A stretch of DNA of 64,000 nt from Piliocolobus tephrosceles. Taxonomy: Eukaryota > Chordata > Mammalia > Primates > Cercopithecidae. Below are positions 1 through 11,689 of this stretch, one piece after another. Both the position numbers and the translations under genes were made by a program. Within the stretch, counting starts at the first letter, position 1; each line of letters starts with the position of its first letter. Location of the stretch: assembly GCF_002776525.5 (NCBI RefSeq), contig NC_045441.1, positions 91,535,298 to 91,599,297 on the forward strand, given 5' to 3'. The notes under the pieces were generated by a model, which had not been told where the DNA came from, searched no databases, and saw only the letters and a list, made by a program, of their open reading frames with translations.

Positions 1-20
1 TGAGCCACCGCACTCATACT
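1..20 (-). mobile_element. Tip of an antisense Alu
   Basis: The first bases, tgagccaccgcactc, match the 5' end of Alu read in reverse. The rest lies before the window. Confidence 0.7.
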
Positions 21-539
21 TGATATGCATTCTTAAAGATGGAAAGATGATTGAGAAAGGATATTCCAGATAAATGAGACAGTAAAAACAGAGACATAAG
101 GATAGAATGATTGGAATATATTAGTAGAATAGTAAGTAGTTTAATAGGCCAGTACCATTTAGGGGTGTCATGGAGGACATGGCTACAGATGTTAGCTAAG
201 TATTATTAAGTCTTATTGTATATTTAATATACATAGGAGTGAAGCTTTAAAAAACGTTTGCGTATCTCTGACAGATACAGAATCATTGAGTTTTAAAGAA
301 CAAGATTTTAGATACCATTTTACTTCCATACATTTATTTCTCAGAGAGCTTTAAGTGACCTTTTTAAGACCACAAAGCTAACTGTAAAGGAGGATTTAAA
401 GAAACTCATTTTAGAAAAATTAATACCGCACCAGAGTGTATGTAAATGCTGCAAATGATTAAGATTGGTTAGTAATTGGTTAGAGATCATTTCAAGTGAT
501 AAAACGAATCATTTAATATGTGATGTAGAGTAATAAGAA

Positions 540-860
540 ATGCAACAGAAAAGATGGAGGAGAGCTGGAGAAACAATGAGAAGAAGTGAAAGACGTTGAC
601 CAAGGTGTCTGGGGAAATTAAGGTACCTTCTGCAGGAGAAGGCAGACGAGGCAAAGAGTTGATCTGAAGTTAGGTTAGTAAGTTCTGGTCAACATATGCA
701 AAGTTGGAGTTAAACTTTGAAAAATCAAGAAGAGGTATTTAGTAGGCATTTGGGAAAATGAGAATTTCATAGCTCAGGAGAGATGTAGAATCTAGAGTGG
801 TATATTAGTAACCATCTGCATCTATGTGATCTATGGGAACAAGCTGAATTTTATCTAATC
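540..860 (+). repeat. Ancient mammalian interspersed repeat, family not named
   Basis: Weak similarity to a long purine-rich mammalian repeat whose consensus includes 'gtaggcagttgg...ctcaggagagag'. The same family appears better preserved at 27800-28540 and 50040-51250. The family name is uncertain; the remainder of 21-1072 shows nothing. Confidence 0.4.
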
Positions 861-1477
861 GTAATATTTTGGAAGCTCTCGTAAGAGCCTCCTTACAACA
901 CCTCTTTTGTAAGGTGTTAGTGAGGGGCTTTTGTTTTTCTTTATTTTTTTATTCTACATTATGTCCTATTTTTCTTAGTATATTTTCCCTATTACTAGCT
1001 AATTTAAGATTAGTAACAACATAATAACCCTTGTGTTACTAAGTTAAACATTGAATAAAAACTCTAAGGAAAGAGATACATTTTTTTCTTATTTCTGTAT
1101 TTACATTTTTTATACTTTTTATTTTTTCATAAGTTATTGGGGTACAGGTGGTATTTGGTTATATAAGTAAGTTCTTTGGTGGTGATTTGCAAGATTCTGG
1201 TGCACCCATCACCTGAGCATTATACACTGCACCATACTTGTTGTCTTTTATCCCTCACCCATTCTCACTCTTCCACCCAAGTCCCCAAAGTCCACTGTCT
1301 CATTCTTACACCTTTGCATCCTCATAGCTTAGCTCCCACATATCAGTGAAAACATACGAAGTTTGGTTTTTCATTCCTAAGTTACTTCACTTAGAATAAT
1401 GGTCTCCAGTCTCATCCAGGTTGCTGCAAATGCTGTTAATTCATTCGTTTTTATGGCTGAGTAGTATTCCATCATAT

Positions 1478-1620
1478 ATGTGTGTGTGTGTATGTGTTTG
1501 TGTGTGTATATATTCACACACACACCCACACTATATATATATATATATATACACACGCACATACACTATATATATGAAATAACAAATGCTGCAATTTAAA
1601 TGTATACACACACACACCAC
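1478..1620. repeat. TG/TA/CA microsatellites in the L1
   Basis: Runs of tgtgtg, cacaca, (ta)n and cacaca separated by short spacers. They lie in an L1 and are interrupted by a 26-bp unrelated segment at 1576-1601. Confidence 0.85.
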
Positions 1621-2042
1621 AGTTTCCTTATCTACTCATTGATTGATGGGCATTTGAGTTGGTTCCCCAATTTTCCAATTGTGAATTGTGCATCCTTGCA
1701 CAGGCTGTAAGCATGCCTGTGCAAGTACCTTTTTCGTGTAATGACTTCTTTTCCTCTGGGTAGATACCCAGTAGTGGAATTGCTGGATCAGATGGTAGTC
1801 CTTCTTTCAGTTCTTTAAGGAATCTCCCCACTGTTTTCCATAGCGGCTGTACTAGTTTGCATTCCTACCAGCAGTGTGGAAGTGTTCCCTGTTCACCACA
1901 TCCATGCCAACATCCATTGTTTTGTTGTTGTTGTTGTTGTTTTTTGTTTTAATATTTTGATTATGGCCATTCTTGCAGGAGTAAGGTGGTATCGCATTGT
2001 GGTTTTGATTTGCATTTCCCTGATCATTAGTGATGTTGAGCT

Positions 2043-2160
2043 TTTTTTTTTCTTTTTTTTAAACGGAGTCTCGCTCTGTCGCCAGGCTGGAGTGCAGTGG
2101 CACGATCTTGGCTCACTGTAACCTCTGCCTTCCAGGTTCAAGCGCTTCTCCCGCCTCAGC
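2043..2160 (-). mobile_element. Alu 3' fragment inside the L1
   Basis: An antisense Alu tail and right arm (T-rich start, then ggagtctcgctctgtcgcc) stops abruptly at 2160, where L1 sequence resumes. The L1 sequence expected between the two junctions (about 200 bp) is missing. Confidence 0.88.
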
Positions 2161-5021
2161 TGTTCCTTTTGCTGTGCAAAACCCTTTGGCTTAATTAAGT
2201 CCCAACTATTTATCTTTGTTTTTATTGAATTTGCTTTTTGGGTTCTGGGTCATGAAATTCTTGCCTTAGCCAATGTCTAGAAGGGTTTTCCAGTGTTCTC
2301 TTTTAGATTTATAGTTTCAGGTCTTAGATTTAAGTCATTAATCCATCTTGAGTAGATTTTTGTATAAGAAGAGAGATGAGGATCCAGTTTCATTCTCCTT
2401 CATGTGGCTAGCCAATTATCCCAGCACCATTTGTTGAAAAGGATGTTCTTTGCCCACTTTGTGTTTTAGTTTGCATTGTTGAAGATCAGTTGGCTGTAAG
2501 TATTTGGGTTTATTTCTGGGTTCTCTATTCTGTTCCATTGGTCTGTGTGCCTATTTTTATACCAGTACCACACTGTTTTGGTGACTATGGCCTTATAGTA
2601 TAGTTTGAAATCAGGTAGTGTGATGCCTCAAGATTTGTTCTTTTTGCTTAGTCTTGCTTTGGCTATGCGGGCTCTTTTGGTTCTATGTGAATTTTAGAAT
2701 TGTGTTTTTTCTGATTATGTGAAGAATGATGGTGGTATTTTGATGGGGATTGCATTGAATTTGTAGATTGCTTTTGGCAGTATGATCATTTTCACAATAT
2801 TGATTCTACCCATCCATGAACATGGGATGTGTTTCCATTTGTTGTTGTTGTCCATGATTTCTTGCAGCAGTGATTTGTAGTTTTCCTTGTGGAATTCTTT
2901 TGACTCCTTGGTTAGGTATATTCCTAAGTATTTTAATTCATTTTTTGCAGCTATCGTAAAAGTGGCTGAGTTCTTGATTTGATTATCTGCAAGGTCGCTG
3001 TTGGTATACAAGTCAGTATCTGGAAACTTTGCTGAATTATTTTATCAGTTCTAGGAGCTTTCTGGAGTCTTTGGGGCTTTCAAGGTAAATGGTCCTATCA
3101 TCAGCAAAGAGTAACAGTTTGACTTCCTTTTTACCGATTTGGATGCCCTTTATTTCTTTCTCTTGTCTGATCGCTCTGGCTAGGACTTCCAATACTATGT
3201 TGAAGAGGAGTGGTGAGAGTGTGCATTCTTGTCTCTTTACATTTCTCAGAGGGAATGCTTTCAACTTTTCCCCATTCAGTGTTATGTTGGCTGTGGGTTT
3301 GTCATAAATGACTTTTATTATATTGAGGTATGTACCTCATATGCCGATTTTGCTGAGAGTTTTAATCATAAAGGGATGCTGGATTTTGTCAAGGGCTTTT
3401 TCTGCATCGATTGAGATGATCATGTGATTTTGGTTTTAAAATCCATTTATGTGGTGTATCACATTTATTGACTTGCCTATGTTAAACCAGACTTGCGTGT
3501 GTTAAATCATCTGAGATACATTGTTTAATTCAACATTGTATTCTTAGAGCCTAATACAATGGTTGGTGAAGAATACATACTCAAAAATATTCTTTGAAAT
3601 AACAAATGTTGCAGTTTAAATAATAGTTGCATTCTATAACCTTTGAGATCAGTCTTCTAAAGGCTTTAACTGTTTAAATTCGTAGCTATTTAATTTGTGT
3701 GAACTGTGCTCGGTTTTGTTTTAAATCTACCTTATTATATGTTTGACTTGATATATTGCCACAAATAACCTCTTATTAAATGTAGATATACAATGAAGTA
3801 ACTTCTAAAATTTGGACATTTTATAGACTATTTAAAGGAAGATCTAGAATATTGAAAATCTTTCCAAGCAAATATGTGATATCATGTTATTAAGTGGCAA
3901 ATTTAACTGAAACATATTATGTATTATAAATAACTGAATCATTTTCTGATATATATAGTCTAATTGATCTAGAAGCTGTTGCCCTGTGAAAATAATTTAT
4001 ATATATATAAATATATATTTCTTTTCAATAATAGATAAACTGATGCTTTAGGAGTAATTGATGGATTAATAATCAAACTTTTTCTGAATAGAGGAGAAAA
4101 GAACATTTTTTGTCATGTGTTTTATACTCAAAGTCTGCCCTGTAGTGCTGTTGTGAGGGAACAGAATGGCAAAGGAATGTTCATATTGGTATGTTCTCAT
4201 TTTCTCATGTTTGGTCAACTGGATAAAAGGCCTTTGTTAATTAAGTGAAAATCCGTATTATTTCTTTCAGTATGCCTTTGATTTAAAGTCACACATAAAC
4301 TATGTCAACATTACTGACACTGAATAAACAAACATGACTTAAAGAAGAATTGTTGAAGGTATGCTTCGAAGGTACCTACGGAAGAAAAGCACTCACCAAG
4401 CAGCAGGTCTCCCCAAACAGAATTTTTCAAACCCCACACCTGTCTTTATGGTGTCCTATGAAAAGGACCTCGTAAGCAAACAGATATTTGTGTGGGTGGC
4501 CTCGTCTTCGCTGTTCATGCCTTTTGATTGAGTGCACTTATCCGTTCTGTTTCTGTCACTGCTGGAAGAGTAATGACCATGGGCCCTTGACCTCGGCAGT
4601 TTGGGATCTCAGACCTCCACTCTGTGCTTTTGCCCATCGAGCTTAGATCTTGCTCTCTGATTGAGATAACTTTAACTCTATCAAATGGAAACAGGATAAT
4701 GCCTCTAATACTCAGCTTGGTGAGCAGAGCTCAGGCTATAGTTTTTACTTAGTTAAAGTCAGTTTTCTCTGCCACATTGCAGCTGTGTTTTAAGGGGTGC
4801 AGTTGGATCTACTGTATGTCCAGAGCCACATGTTAACAGAAATATGGTGCTGCATTCTGAAAGGAGACATAATAGACTTGGTAATGTGTCTTGAGGAAGA
4901 AATAAAAGTGTTCATCAAAATTTTAAGGCAGAAATTCAAAAATAGTTGGCCATTAGGAGAAGGTTTATAATCTTTTATTAAAAATATTTTTATGATTATA
5001 AATTTATACCACTAAACCATG

Positions 5022-5065
5022 GTCATAGTTTACTTTAGTCATAGTCATAGTTTACTTTAATCATA
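5022..5065. repeat. 22-bp tandem duplication
   Basis: Two adjacent copies (5022-5043 and 5044-5065) of a unit beginning gtcatagtttacttta, differing at one base. Confidence 0.9.
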
Positions 5066-6080
5066 AAAACTAACCAGTAGTTCATTTATTCTTGAACATA
5101 GTATTATTGCTGAATGATAAGTCGGATAAAAATACTAGTCTCTGTATTTGCTAAGCATACATATTACCCAAAGGATTATTTTAGAAGAATTAAGATATTT
5201 GAATAAAAGCAAAGTGGTTATTCTATAAATAGTCTTTTATATTTTATGCCTCTTATTAATTAGAATATTGTTTCCCAAGTTTAAATGAGTTTGTAGCCCA
5301 CAGATGAGACATTTTTGAAACCCGATTACTTAAAAATAACAGTGTCTAGCAGACTTACAAAGGGACTCCTAAACCAAAACACATGTGAAAGGTGTTTTAG
5401 AGATTGCTAAATTTCAGTTCGGTTCAGAAACATTTTCTGTGCCAGCCAGCCAGCCAGCCACTGAACTGTCATCACCAAATAAGGCCTTGAGGCTTGCCTC
5501 AGAGAGGAGCTTACCATGCAGTAGACTCAAAAGACAGCTAAACGGAGGCTGCCAGCAGACTGTGGCAACAGAAGGGTGCTAAGTTTGAAAATCTATGCCC
5601 CCAAACTCTTGTTAATATGGAATACACATACAGAAATCAGCTAAGCTTTGCGTTTGACTTAAATCTTTTCTTTTTGTTTTCAACATACGAAATTCAGTTC
5701 ATGCACTTGTCTCGAAGTGATTAAGAGAACTAGTTGCTGTCCTGACTTAGAGAGGCTCTTCTGAGCATTTGTGAGCTGATTGGATCACCTGACACTTGGT
5801 AGACATCTTTAGGAGGAACTTGAAAATGATAGAGCAGAACAGGTATCCTCTCTGGGGAGCTTATTGGGTCCTTTCTCAATATAGCCACAAACTGTAAGAC
5901 AGGCGTAACAAAACTTGATAATATACTTGTTCTAAGCAGAAGGAAGTGATTTCTAGATCTAAAGGCATTAAGGAAAACAAAAAGTTACATAAATATGTAT
6001 GTATGCATAAACATATAACTAGGATAAACCATTACAATGGCTCATCTCTATAGGAAAAATAAATACACTTCTTTGCAGCT

Positions 6081-6108
6081 ACACACACACACAGACACAC
6101 ACACACAC
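6081..6108. repeat. (CA)n microsatellite
   Basis: About 14 CA units with one GA interruption. Confidence 0.95.
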
Positions 6109-6939
6109 TGTTGTTCTTTTTCTTGAGTTTTCACCACTATTTATTTTTCTTGGATTTATGGTCTAAGAATTAAAGTATGATGAATGCCTGTTTCAGGAGG
6201 GAGTTTCAAAGCTTTCAAACGATAGGAAAAGATCAAGGAAAGAAGAAGAGCCTGAAAAGTTGAAAACCCTTATAAAGCCTGAGTGTTATAATAAAGAGGA
6301 CAAAGGATGCACCTCTAACTGAGGGGTCCAAACTTTATACTTTTTAAGATACCATTCTGTCCTACACATCTTGGGTTCAGTTACTGATATAGAGATTACC
6401 TCGAAGTCATGCTTGCTCTATTTAAAGTGGGAATTAGTCTGGGCTGAAGTGCATTTGCTCTAATTAAACACTCCAAGGTCACAAAGGAGGATGTGAAAAG
6501 TATCGCCTCTAATATGTATGAATTTGAATGACTCAACCTGATGTAACTCAAGCTTTTTGTTTCTGTTTATTTTAGGTATTTTAAAAATAGCCGTTTCATT
6601 TTGTGCGCTCTCATTTGAGCATGTGGGATTTGTAAACACACAAAGCTGATACCTATTATTTACTTTATTTAATAATTTCCTCATCTTTAAAAATAGCAAC
6701 TGGAATTCCTCCTCAAGATGTCTGTGGTTTTACAAATTTACAACCTAAAACTTTAATCTCAAACTATCTCAAGAGCAGTACTCTAGCTTGTTGTAAATTA
6801 TTCACAGTTATTTTCAGTTTGGAATATATCTGGACGCCTGTATAACTAAACTTTTTCCTCTGGGATCTGGTATCTGGTTATCAGTGACACCAACTGGAAG
6901 CCGTACAGGCAAACGTATTTGGTCTGTCATGATGTATAT

Positions 6940-7065
6940 CAGTGCTTCTCAAACCTGCTTGAACCTCAGTATCATTTGGAAGATTTTTTAATGTATGCAT
7001 TTTTGAGCCGCACCCAAAGACACTGTGATCTAGTAGTTTACGGAGTACCTGGTTTTGTAAGACTC
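6940..7065 (+). mobile_element. MER5A-like hAT-Charlie fragment
   Basis: It begins cagtgcttctcaaac and continues with the 'catcagaatcacctgga'-like and 'gattcagtaggtct'-like blocks in degraded form. The 3' terminal inverted repeat is missing. Confidence 0.75.
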
Positions 7066-9558
7066 ACCTGAAAGCCTTCCTCCTTATACAAATAACTGGG
7101 ACTATAAGCCATCTTGGATAGCAAATACCTAATATTAATTTTCAATAGGCCAATGCTAGAAGTGTGATTGAGTCTTTTAGACACATAAAAATATTAAAGT
7201 AAATTTTAAGCCATGTCATGGCATAACAGGATTCCCTATATTATAATCTGATATCTGAATATTATAGAAGTTTTGGTATGGAATAAAATAGGTCTATTTG
7301 AATGAGTTTTGCAGTTTATGAACATAGAGTATATTTGCCTATATTTAGAAACATCACATACAACAACAAGGCGTTAATAAACATAACATGCAACTAAGTC
7401 ACTGTCTTTTTAGCAAAATTTTGAGCCAGTAAAAATTCTGGGTTTGTTTAGTTAGCAAAGAATATTTAGCTCTTTTACAAGTTCTTCATACCAGTTCTAA
7501 CTTGTAACTAACATAATCAAACTATTTTCCTCAATATTATTGTCCATTTATCAAGGGTCTAGAGAAATGAAAAAGCTGACTATGCTACCTAGAAAGTAAG
7601 TTTTGATCAATTTAGATGCTTATAAAAATATTCTATTAATTTTTTACAAAGTATTTTTAATGGCAAGAGAACGCTTTGTAGCAGTTTATGGCTACTAATT
7701 AAAACAAAATCCTGATAAGCAATTTTCAAAAATTAACATATCTAAAGCAAATATTTTGTCTAATAAGCAATTCTGAGATGTCCTGGCTGAATTAGCAATG
7801 AATCATATAATTTAGACATTGGATTTTGCTTTTTTTCACCTTTTTTTGGTAATTTCTTGCCTTTTAAAAACTTTCTTTTACCTGCTAAATACTTATGAAA
7901 TATTAATTTGGGAAGGTTTAAGAGTATGTGGCACATGAGCACATCCTGAAAATTCAAATTGCCTTCCTTAAAGGGCCCATGTCACTGAGGCCAAAACCTG
8001 CATCAGAGTGTTTATGTGCTCTTCTTGGGAAAATTGTGCAAATCAATAATTTGACTCTGTTAAGGAACACATACACACATATAACAAGGCAAATAAAACA
8101 CATTTAATTCGGGAATTAATTTAATGAAAGTCAAAGGTGGAGATGATGAGACACTTTTTAAAAGTAAATATCGATGATGAAATTTGTGAGGTTTGCACCA
8201 TAGTGACTGGTCCTCCCATTATGTAGTGGCATGTGGTTGTTAGAATGAAATAAGAGGGAGGAAGAAGGGAGGAAGGGGAGGATGAGGATAATGTTGATTT
8301 TCACTTCAAGGTTAATCCTGAGAACTGTAATTTTCATTCCAAATCATGGGGGAGGCAAACGGAATGTCCATTTAGGATGATAGCACCTTGAATTTCAGCC
8401 ATACTTGGTGGCACAGGGGGCAGAATTTCTCATTGTTCTCCCAAGTCAGGACCTTTAGGCCCAGATATAGGATTAGGTCCACTTTCTTTTCAGTCTAGCC
8501 CGTCAGCAGCAGAGACGTTTGTAGTGGATGAGTTTTATCTAGGAACAAAAGTGTTGGTAAGATAATGAAATAATGTTTATAACATTTTTTTCCAGAAAAG
8601 ATTTTATATTCACGATGCTCATTTGTTTATTAATCCTTTAACCTCCAAGCATATGGTGTAAGGATTTTTTTTCAGCATAAATTCCTATCCCAACCTAGTT
8701 TTTCTTTTTTTTTTTTTTTTTTTTCTTAACCAATGCAGAATTGTATACACTTTGAAAATCTCTGGCTGGGCTGTCACCATGATACTGAATGCTGTGCAAC
8801 ATGGCACTGGCAACCTCTCTCTGCTTGTGCTAATCTTCATTCCTGCCAGGTTATCATTTTGTTAGTTCACAGTTAATTCATTTTCATGTTGCTTTTTTTG
8901 TTCAGATGTGGATGTATTATTATATATAAGAAGTGGACATGGTTTGCCTGCTATATGTAGAAAAGGATGAACAGAAAACATCAAATGTTCTAAAATGTAT
9001 CCTCAAAGGGGTTGTTTAAAAAATTCAGATAATCTGTCAAATCCATTGTTATCCTGATAGCTTTACAGAATTGGAAGAACAGTGAATTCTTGCCTGCATA
9101 TTCATGGTGAGCCCTTCAAAAAAATAATAAAAATTTAGAAATACTCCAAAAAATTTCATAACTATGTTTAATAAAAAATTCCTTTGCTAATGTGTGAAAT
9201 ACTATTAAAAGTGACGTTATCTGCTTATATTTAATACTTGTGACCTTTTTTTAAGAAGCAAGAAATAAATTCACAAAAGCTTATCTTTTTCATAAATTCA
9301 TGATTCCGAGCCTGCTAACTCCCTGCCGAGTCTAGTTAAAATGTAACATGAATGATTGAGGGAGGTTATTTTTTTTAAAGAGCTTCGTGTTGAAGTGAAA
9401 TCTAAACACAAGCAAAAAAGTTAACTCTCCAGCTCAAACTAGTGTTAGGAGTGAATATTTCAAAGAAGGTAAATTATTAAAATTGTCATCTCCTTTTATT
9501 GTCACTACCAGTTGCCTTGCATTTTGCATCATGTTGACTCCACTAGAGTCATCCAGCC
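7066..9558. other. Intronic stretch, no gene
   Basis: AT-rich. A purine tract (ggagga-type) lies at 8249-8290 and a long T run at about 8704-8724. No named repeat or gene was recognised. Confidence 0.6.
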
Positions 9559-9559
9559 T

Positions 9560-9686
9560 TGAGATTCAGAGGAGAGATTCTGAACTCAGACTGCCAGGGA
9601 GCCAGCCCTGATTCTGCTGTGAATGTGGGCACATTATTGAAACATTTGTGCCCCAGTTTCTTCAGATTAGAATAAAATAATTTTCA
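9560..9686 (+). mobile_element. MIR relic
   Basis: The order 'gattctgaactcagactgcc', a central 'cacattattgaaacatttgtgcc' and 'cagtttcttcagatta' follows the MIR core. Confidence 0.65.
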
Positions 9687-9687
9687 T

Positions 9688-9960
9688 GTGCTAGGCGTAG
9701 TGGTTTACCTTGTAATCCCAGTGCTGTAGGAGGCCAAGGCCGGAGGATTGCTTGAATTCAAGAGTTCTAGACCAACCTGGGCAACATAGAGAGACCCTAT
9801 CTCTATGAAAAATTTAAAAATTACTCAGGAATGGTAGTGCTCACCTGTAGTCCTAGCTACTCCAGAGGCTGAATTGGGAGTTCAAGACTGCAGTGAGCTA
9901 TGATCATGTCACTGCACTCCAGCATGGGAAGCAGAGTGAGACACTGTCTCAATAATAATC
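9688..9960 (+). mobile_element. Alu, old (AluJ-like), sense
   Basis: A full-length but strongly diverged Alu dimer, from ctaggcgtagtggtt to cactgtctcaataataat, with deletions in both arms. Confidence 0.9.
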
Positions 9961-10654
9961 AAATGACAATAATTTTTGTATGTGGAATGACCATCCATTA
10001 TAGTTTCCCAAGGACAGTCCCTGTTTATGCCAATTGTCTTGAAGTAATCACTGCTAGCTTTCTCCTTTCACATTAAAAAATGTTCCATTTTGGATAATAA
10101 CTTAGAGTCTTTGCGTTTATATAGCTATTGTGAATGTTAAATGAGATGATCCATAATCATGGAAAGGGCTTAGAGAAATATTGCTTGTGAATATAAGATT
10201 ATTATGTTTCTTGTGTATTATTCTAATATCAATAAAATAATTGACAAGGGAAATCCAAAGAGCTATGCATGCTTTAAATAGCATGGACTTCCAAGATAGC
10301 CTCAAAGTGTTTGTTGGCAAAAAATCTGGTTACATCTTATCTTATATCTAAATACAGAAACAATGTTGTTCCATTAGTAGATCCACATTCCAAAAGTTTC
10401 AAACCACTACCTTAATGAAATGCAAACATAGAAAACAATGTTATTGGTAGAAATAGGTATAAAAGTTATTCTTGGTCTTTCGGGCAAATATTTTAGGTGA
10501 ATAATAAGTGAGATATTAGTCATAAGCTAACTGGATTTCATTGTTGGATAAATACCCTCTTATGCACAGATGGCCACTCATTAATATAATGGATGCAGGT
10601 CTTATACCCAACTGACAGGCACTGATATACCTGTACCAATATTAAAATACTGGA

Positions 10655-10953
10655 GGCCGGGCACGGTGGCTCAAGCCTGTAATCCTAGCACTTTGGGAGG
10701 CCGAGATGAGCGGATCACGAGGTCAGGAGATTGAGACCATCCTGGCTAACAGGTGAAACCCCGTCTCTACTAAAAAATACAAAAAACTAGCCGGGCGAGG
10801 TGGCAGGTGCCTGTAGTGCCAGCTACTCGAGAGGCTGAGCCAGGAGAATGGCGTAAACCCGGGAGGCGGAGCTTGCAGTGAGCTGAGATCTGGCCACTGC
10901 ACTCCAGCCTGGGTGACAGAGCGAGACTCCGTCTCAAAAAAAAAAAAAAAAAA
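10655..10953 (+). mobile_element. Young AluY of Old World monkey type
   Basis: A near-consensus full-length AluY. It carries 'ctcaagcctgt' at the 5' end, 'aaaaactagccgggcgagg', 'ggcgtaaacccggg' and 'gctgagatctggcc', which I associate with the cercopithecoid AluYR group. Its poly-A runs directly into the N gap, so its tail and 3' target duplication are not readable. Confidence 0.92.
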
Positions 10954-11053
10954 NNNNNNNNNNNNNNNNNNNNNNNNNNNNNNNNNNNNNNNNNNNNNNN
11001 NNNNNNNNNNNNNNNNNNNNNNNNNNNNNNNNNNNNNNNNNNNNNNNNNNNNN
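10954..11053. other. Assembly gap of 100 N
   Basis: Exactly 100 N, the usual placeholder for a gap of unknown size. It starts in an Alu poly-A and ends at a CA/TA-rich stretch, consistent with assembly failure in a simple repeat. Open frames running across it are artefacts. Confidence 0.98.
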
Positions 11054-11689
11054 CACACATATATGTATGAAAACCCCAGATGACTCTCACAATAATTACC
11101 TCAGCCCTACGCAAGAACCTTGGTCTCACCCAGGATCTAACAACTAAGAAGTTCATTTCTGGCCCAGTAGCGAGGCCCCAGAACTGAGTTCTAGTTTAAG
11201 ACTATCATCTTTCTAATGGGAGGTATACCTATGCTGTTTACCTATGCTGTTAAGCACCTCTATGTGACGGGCAAGGGGGAATTGTTGCTTTCCAGAGCAT
11301 GCTCAGTTAAAGGAACAGCGAGCCTCCCCTTTCCCTGTACCTTCATGAGCTGCCATTTAGTGCAAGCTCATGTGGAGTCTGATCTGAATGTCTTCTTGGG
11401 CTAAGGACAAATGGAGATCCTTAAAAAGACTTATCATTTTCTTTGAGAGCATCTTGTTGGGGTACATACAGTCTTCCAGATTTATGAGAATATTTTTATC
11501 AGTAAACTTACCTAAAACACATAATGTAGCTTTTCAGGGTCATTGTGATGTCTCACTTATAAACATGCTATATTAATTAGAGCAAAATAATTTTTACATT
11601 TCTCAGTGACCTGAGTTTTATTTATGGAGCTTATAATGATAACTTTATTTCATTTTTTTCTGTAAAATAATATCCAAAGTGAATCTCCT
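11054..11689. other. Intronic stretch, no gene
   Basis: It starts with a short CA/TA remnant next to the gap. A 12-bp unit (acctatgctgtt) is repeated at about 11227-11252. The open frames at 11216-11404 and 11388-11576 resemble nothing known. Confidence 0.6.

Larger units (their letters stand above)
1083..3512 (-). mobile_element. 5'-truncated L1 (L1PB/L1MA-like), antisense
   Basis: On the minus strand this reads L1 ORF2 followed by 3' UTR. Translated fragments include reverse transcriptase with F-A-D-D (within 3037-3264), the following region (2715-3011: N-K-W-K-H-I-P-C-S-W-M-G-R-I), and the ORF2 C-terminal part (1628-1831, D-P-A-I-P-L-L-G-I-Y-P). A 10-bp direct repeat, gagatacatt, flanks it (1073-1082 and 3513-3522). 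It is defective: it lacks the 5' part, has an internal loss at about 2042, carries stops, and TG/TA/CA runs have expanded at 1478-1620. Confidence 0.92.
3523..6939. other. Intronic stretch, no gene
   Basis: Mostly unique AT-rich sequence. It contains a 22-bp tandem duplication (5022-5065), a (CCAG)5 tract (about 5442-5461), a CA run (6081-6108), and a more GC-rich block at 4370-4870 that could be a conserved noncoding element. The open frame at 5385-5582 has no recognisable homology. Confidence 0.6.

Noticed and set aside
3037..3264. Reverse transcriptase-like frame with F-A-D-D
   Set aside because: It is a short piece of a 5'-truncated, stop-containing L1, not an active gene.
5385..5582. 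65-codon open frame over the CCAG repeat
   Set aside because: Short, no motif, and partly coded by a simple repeat.
10723..11156. Minus-strand open frames of 111 and 128 codons
   Set aside because: They run across the 100-N gap and an Alu; the unknown residues make them artefacts.
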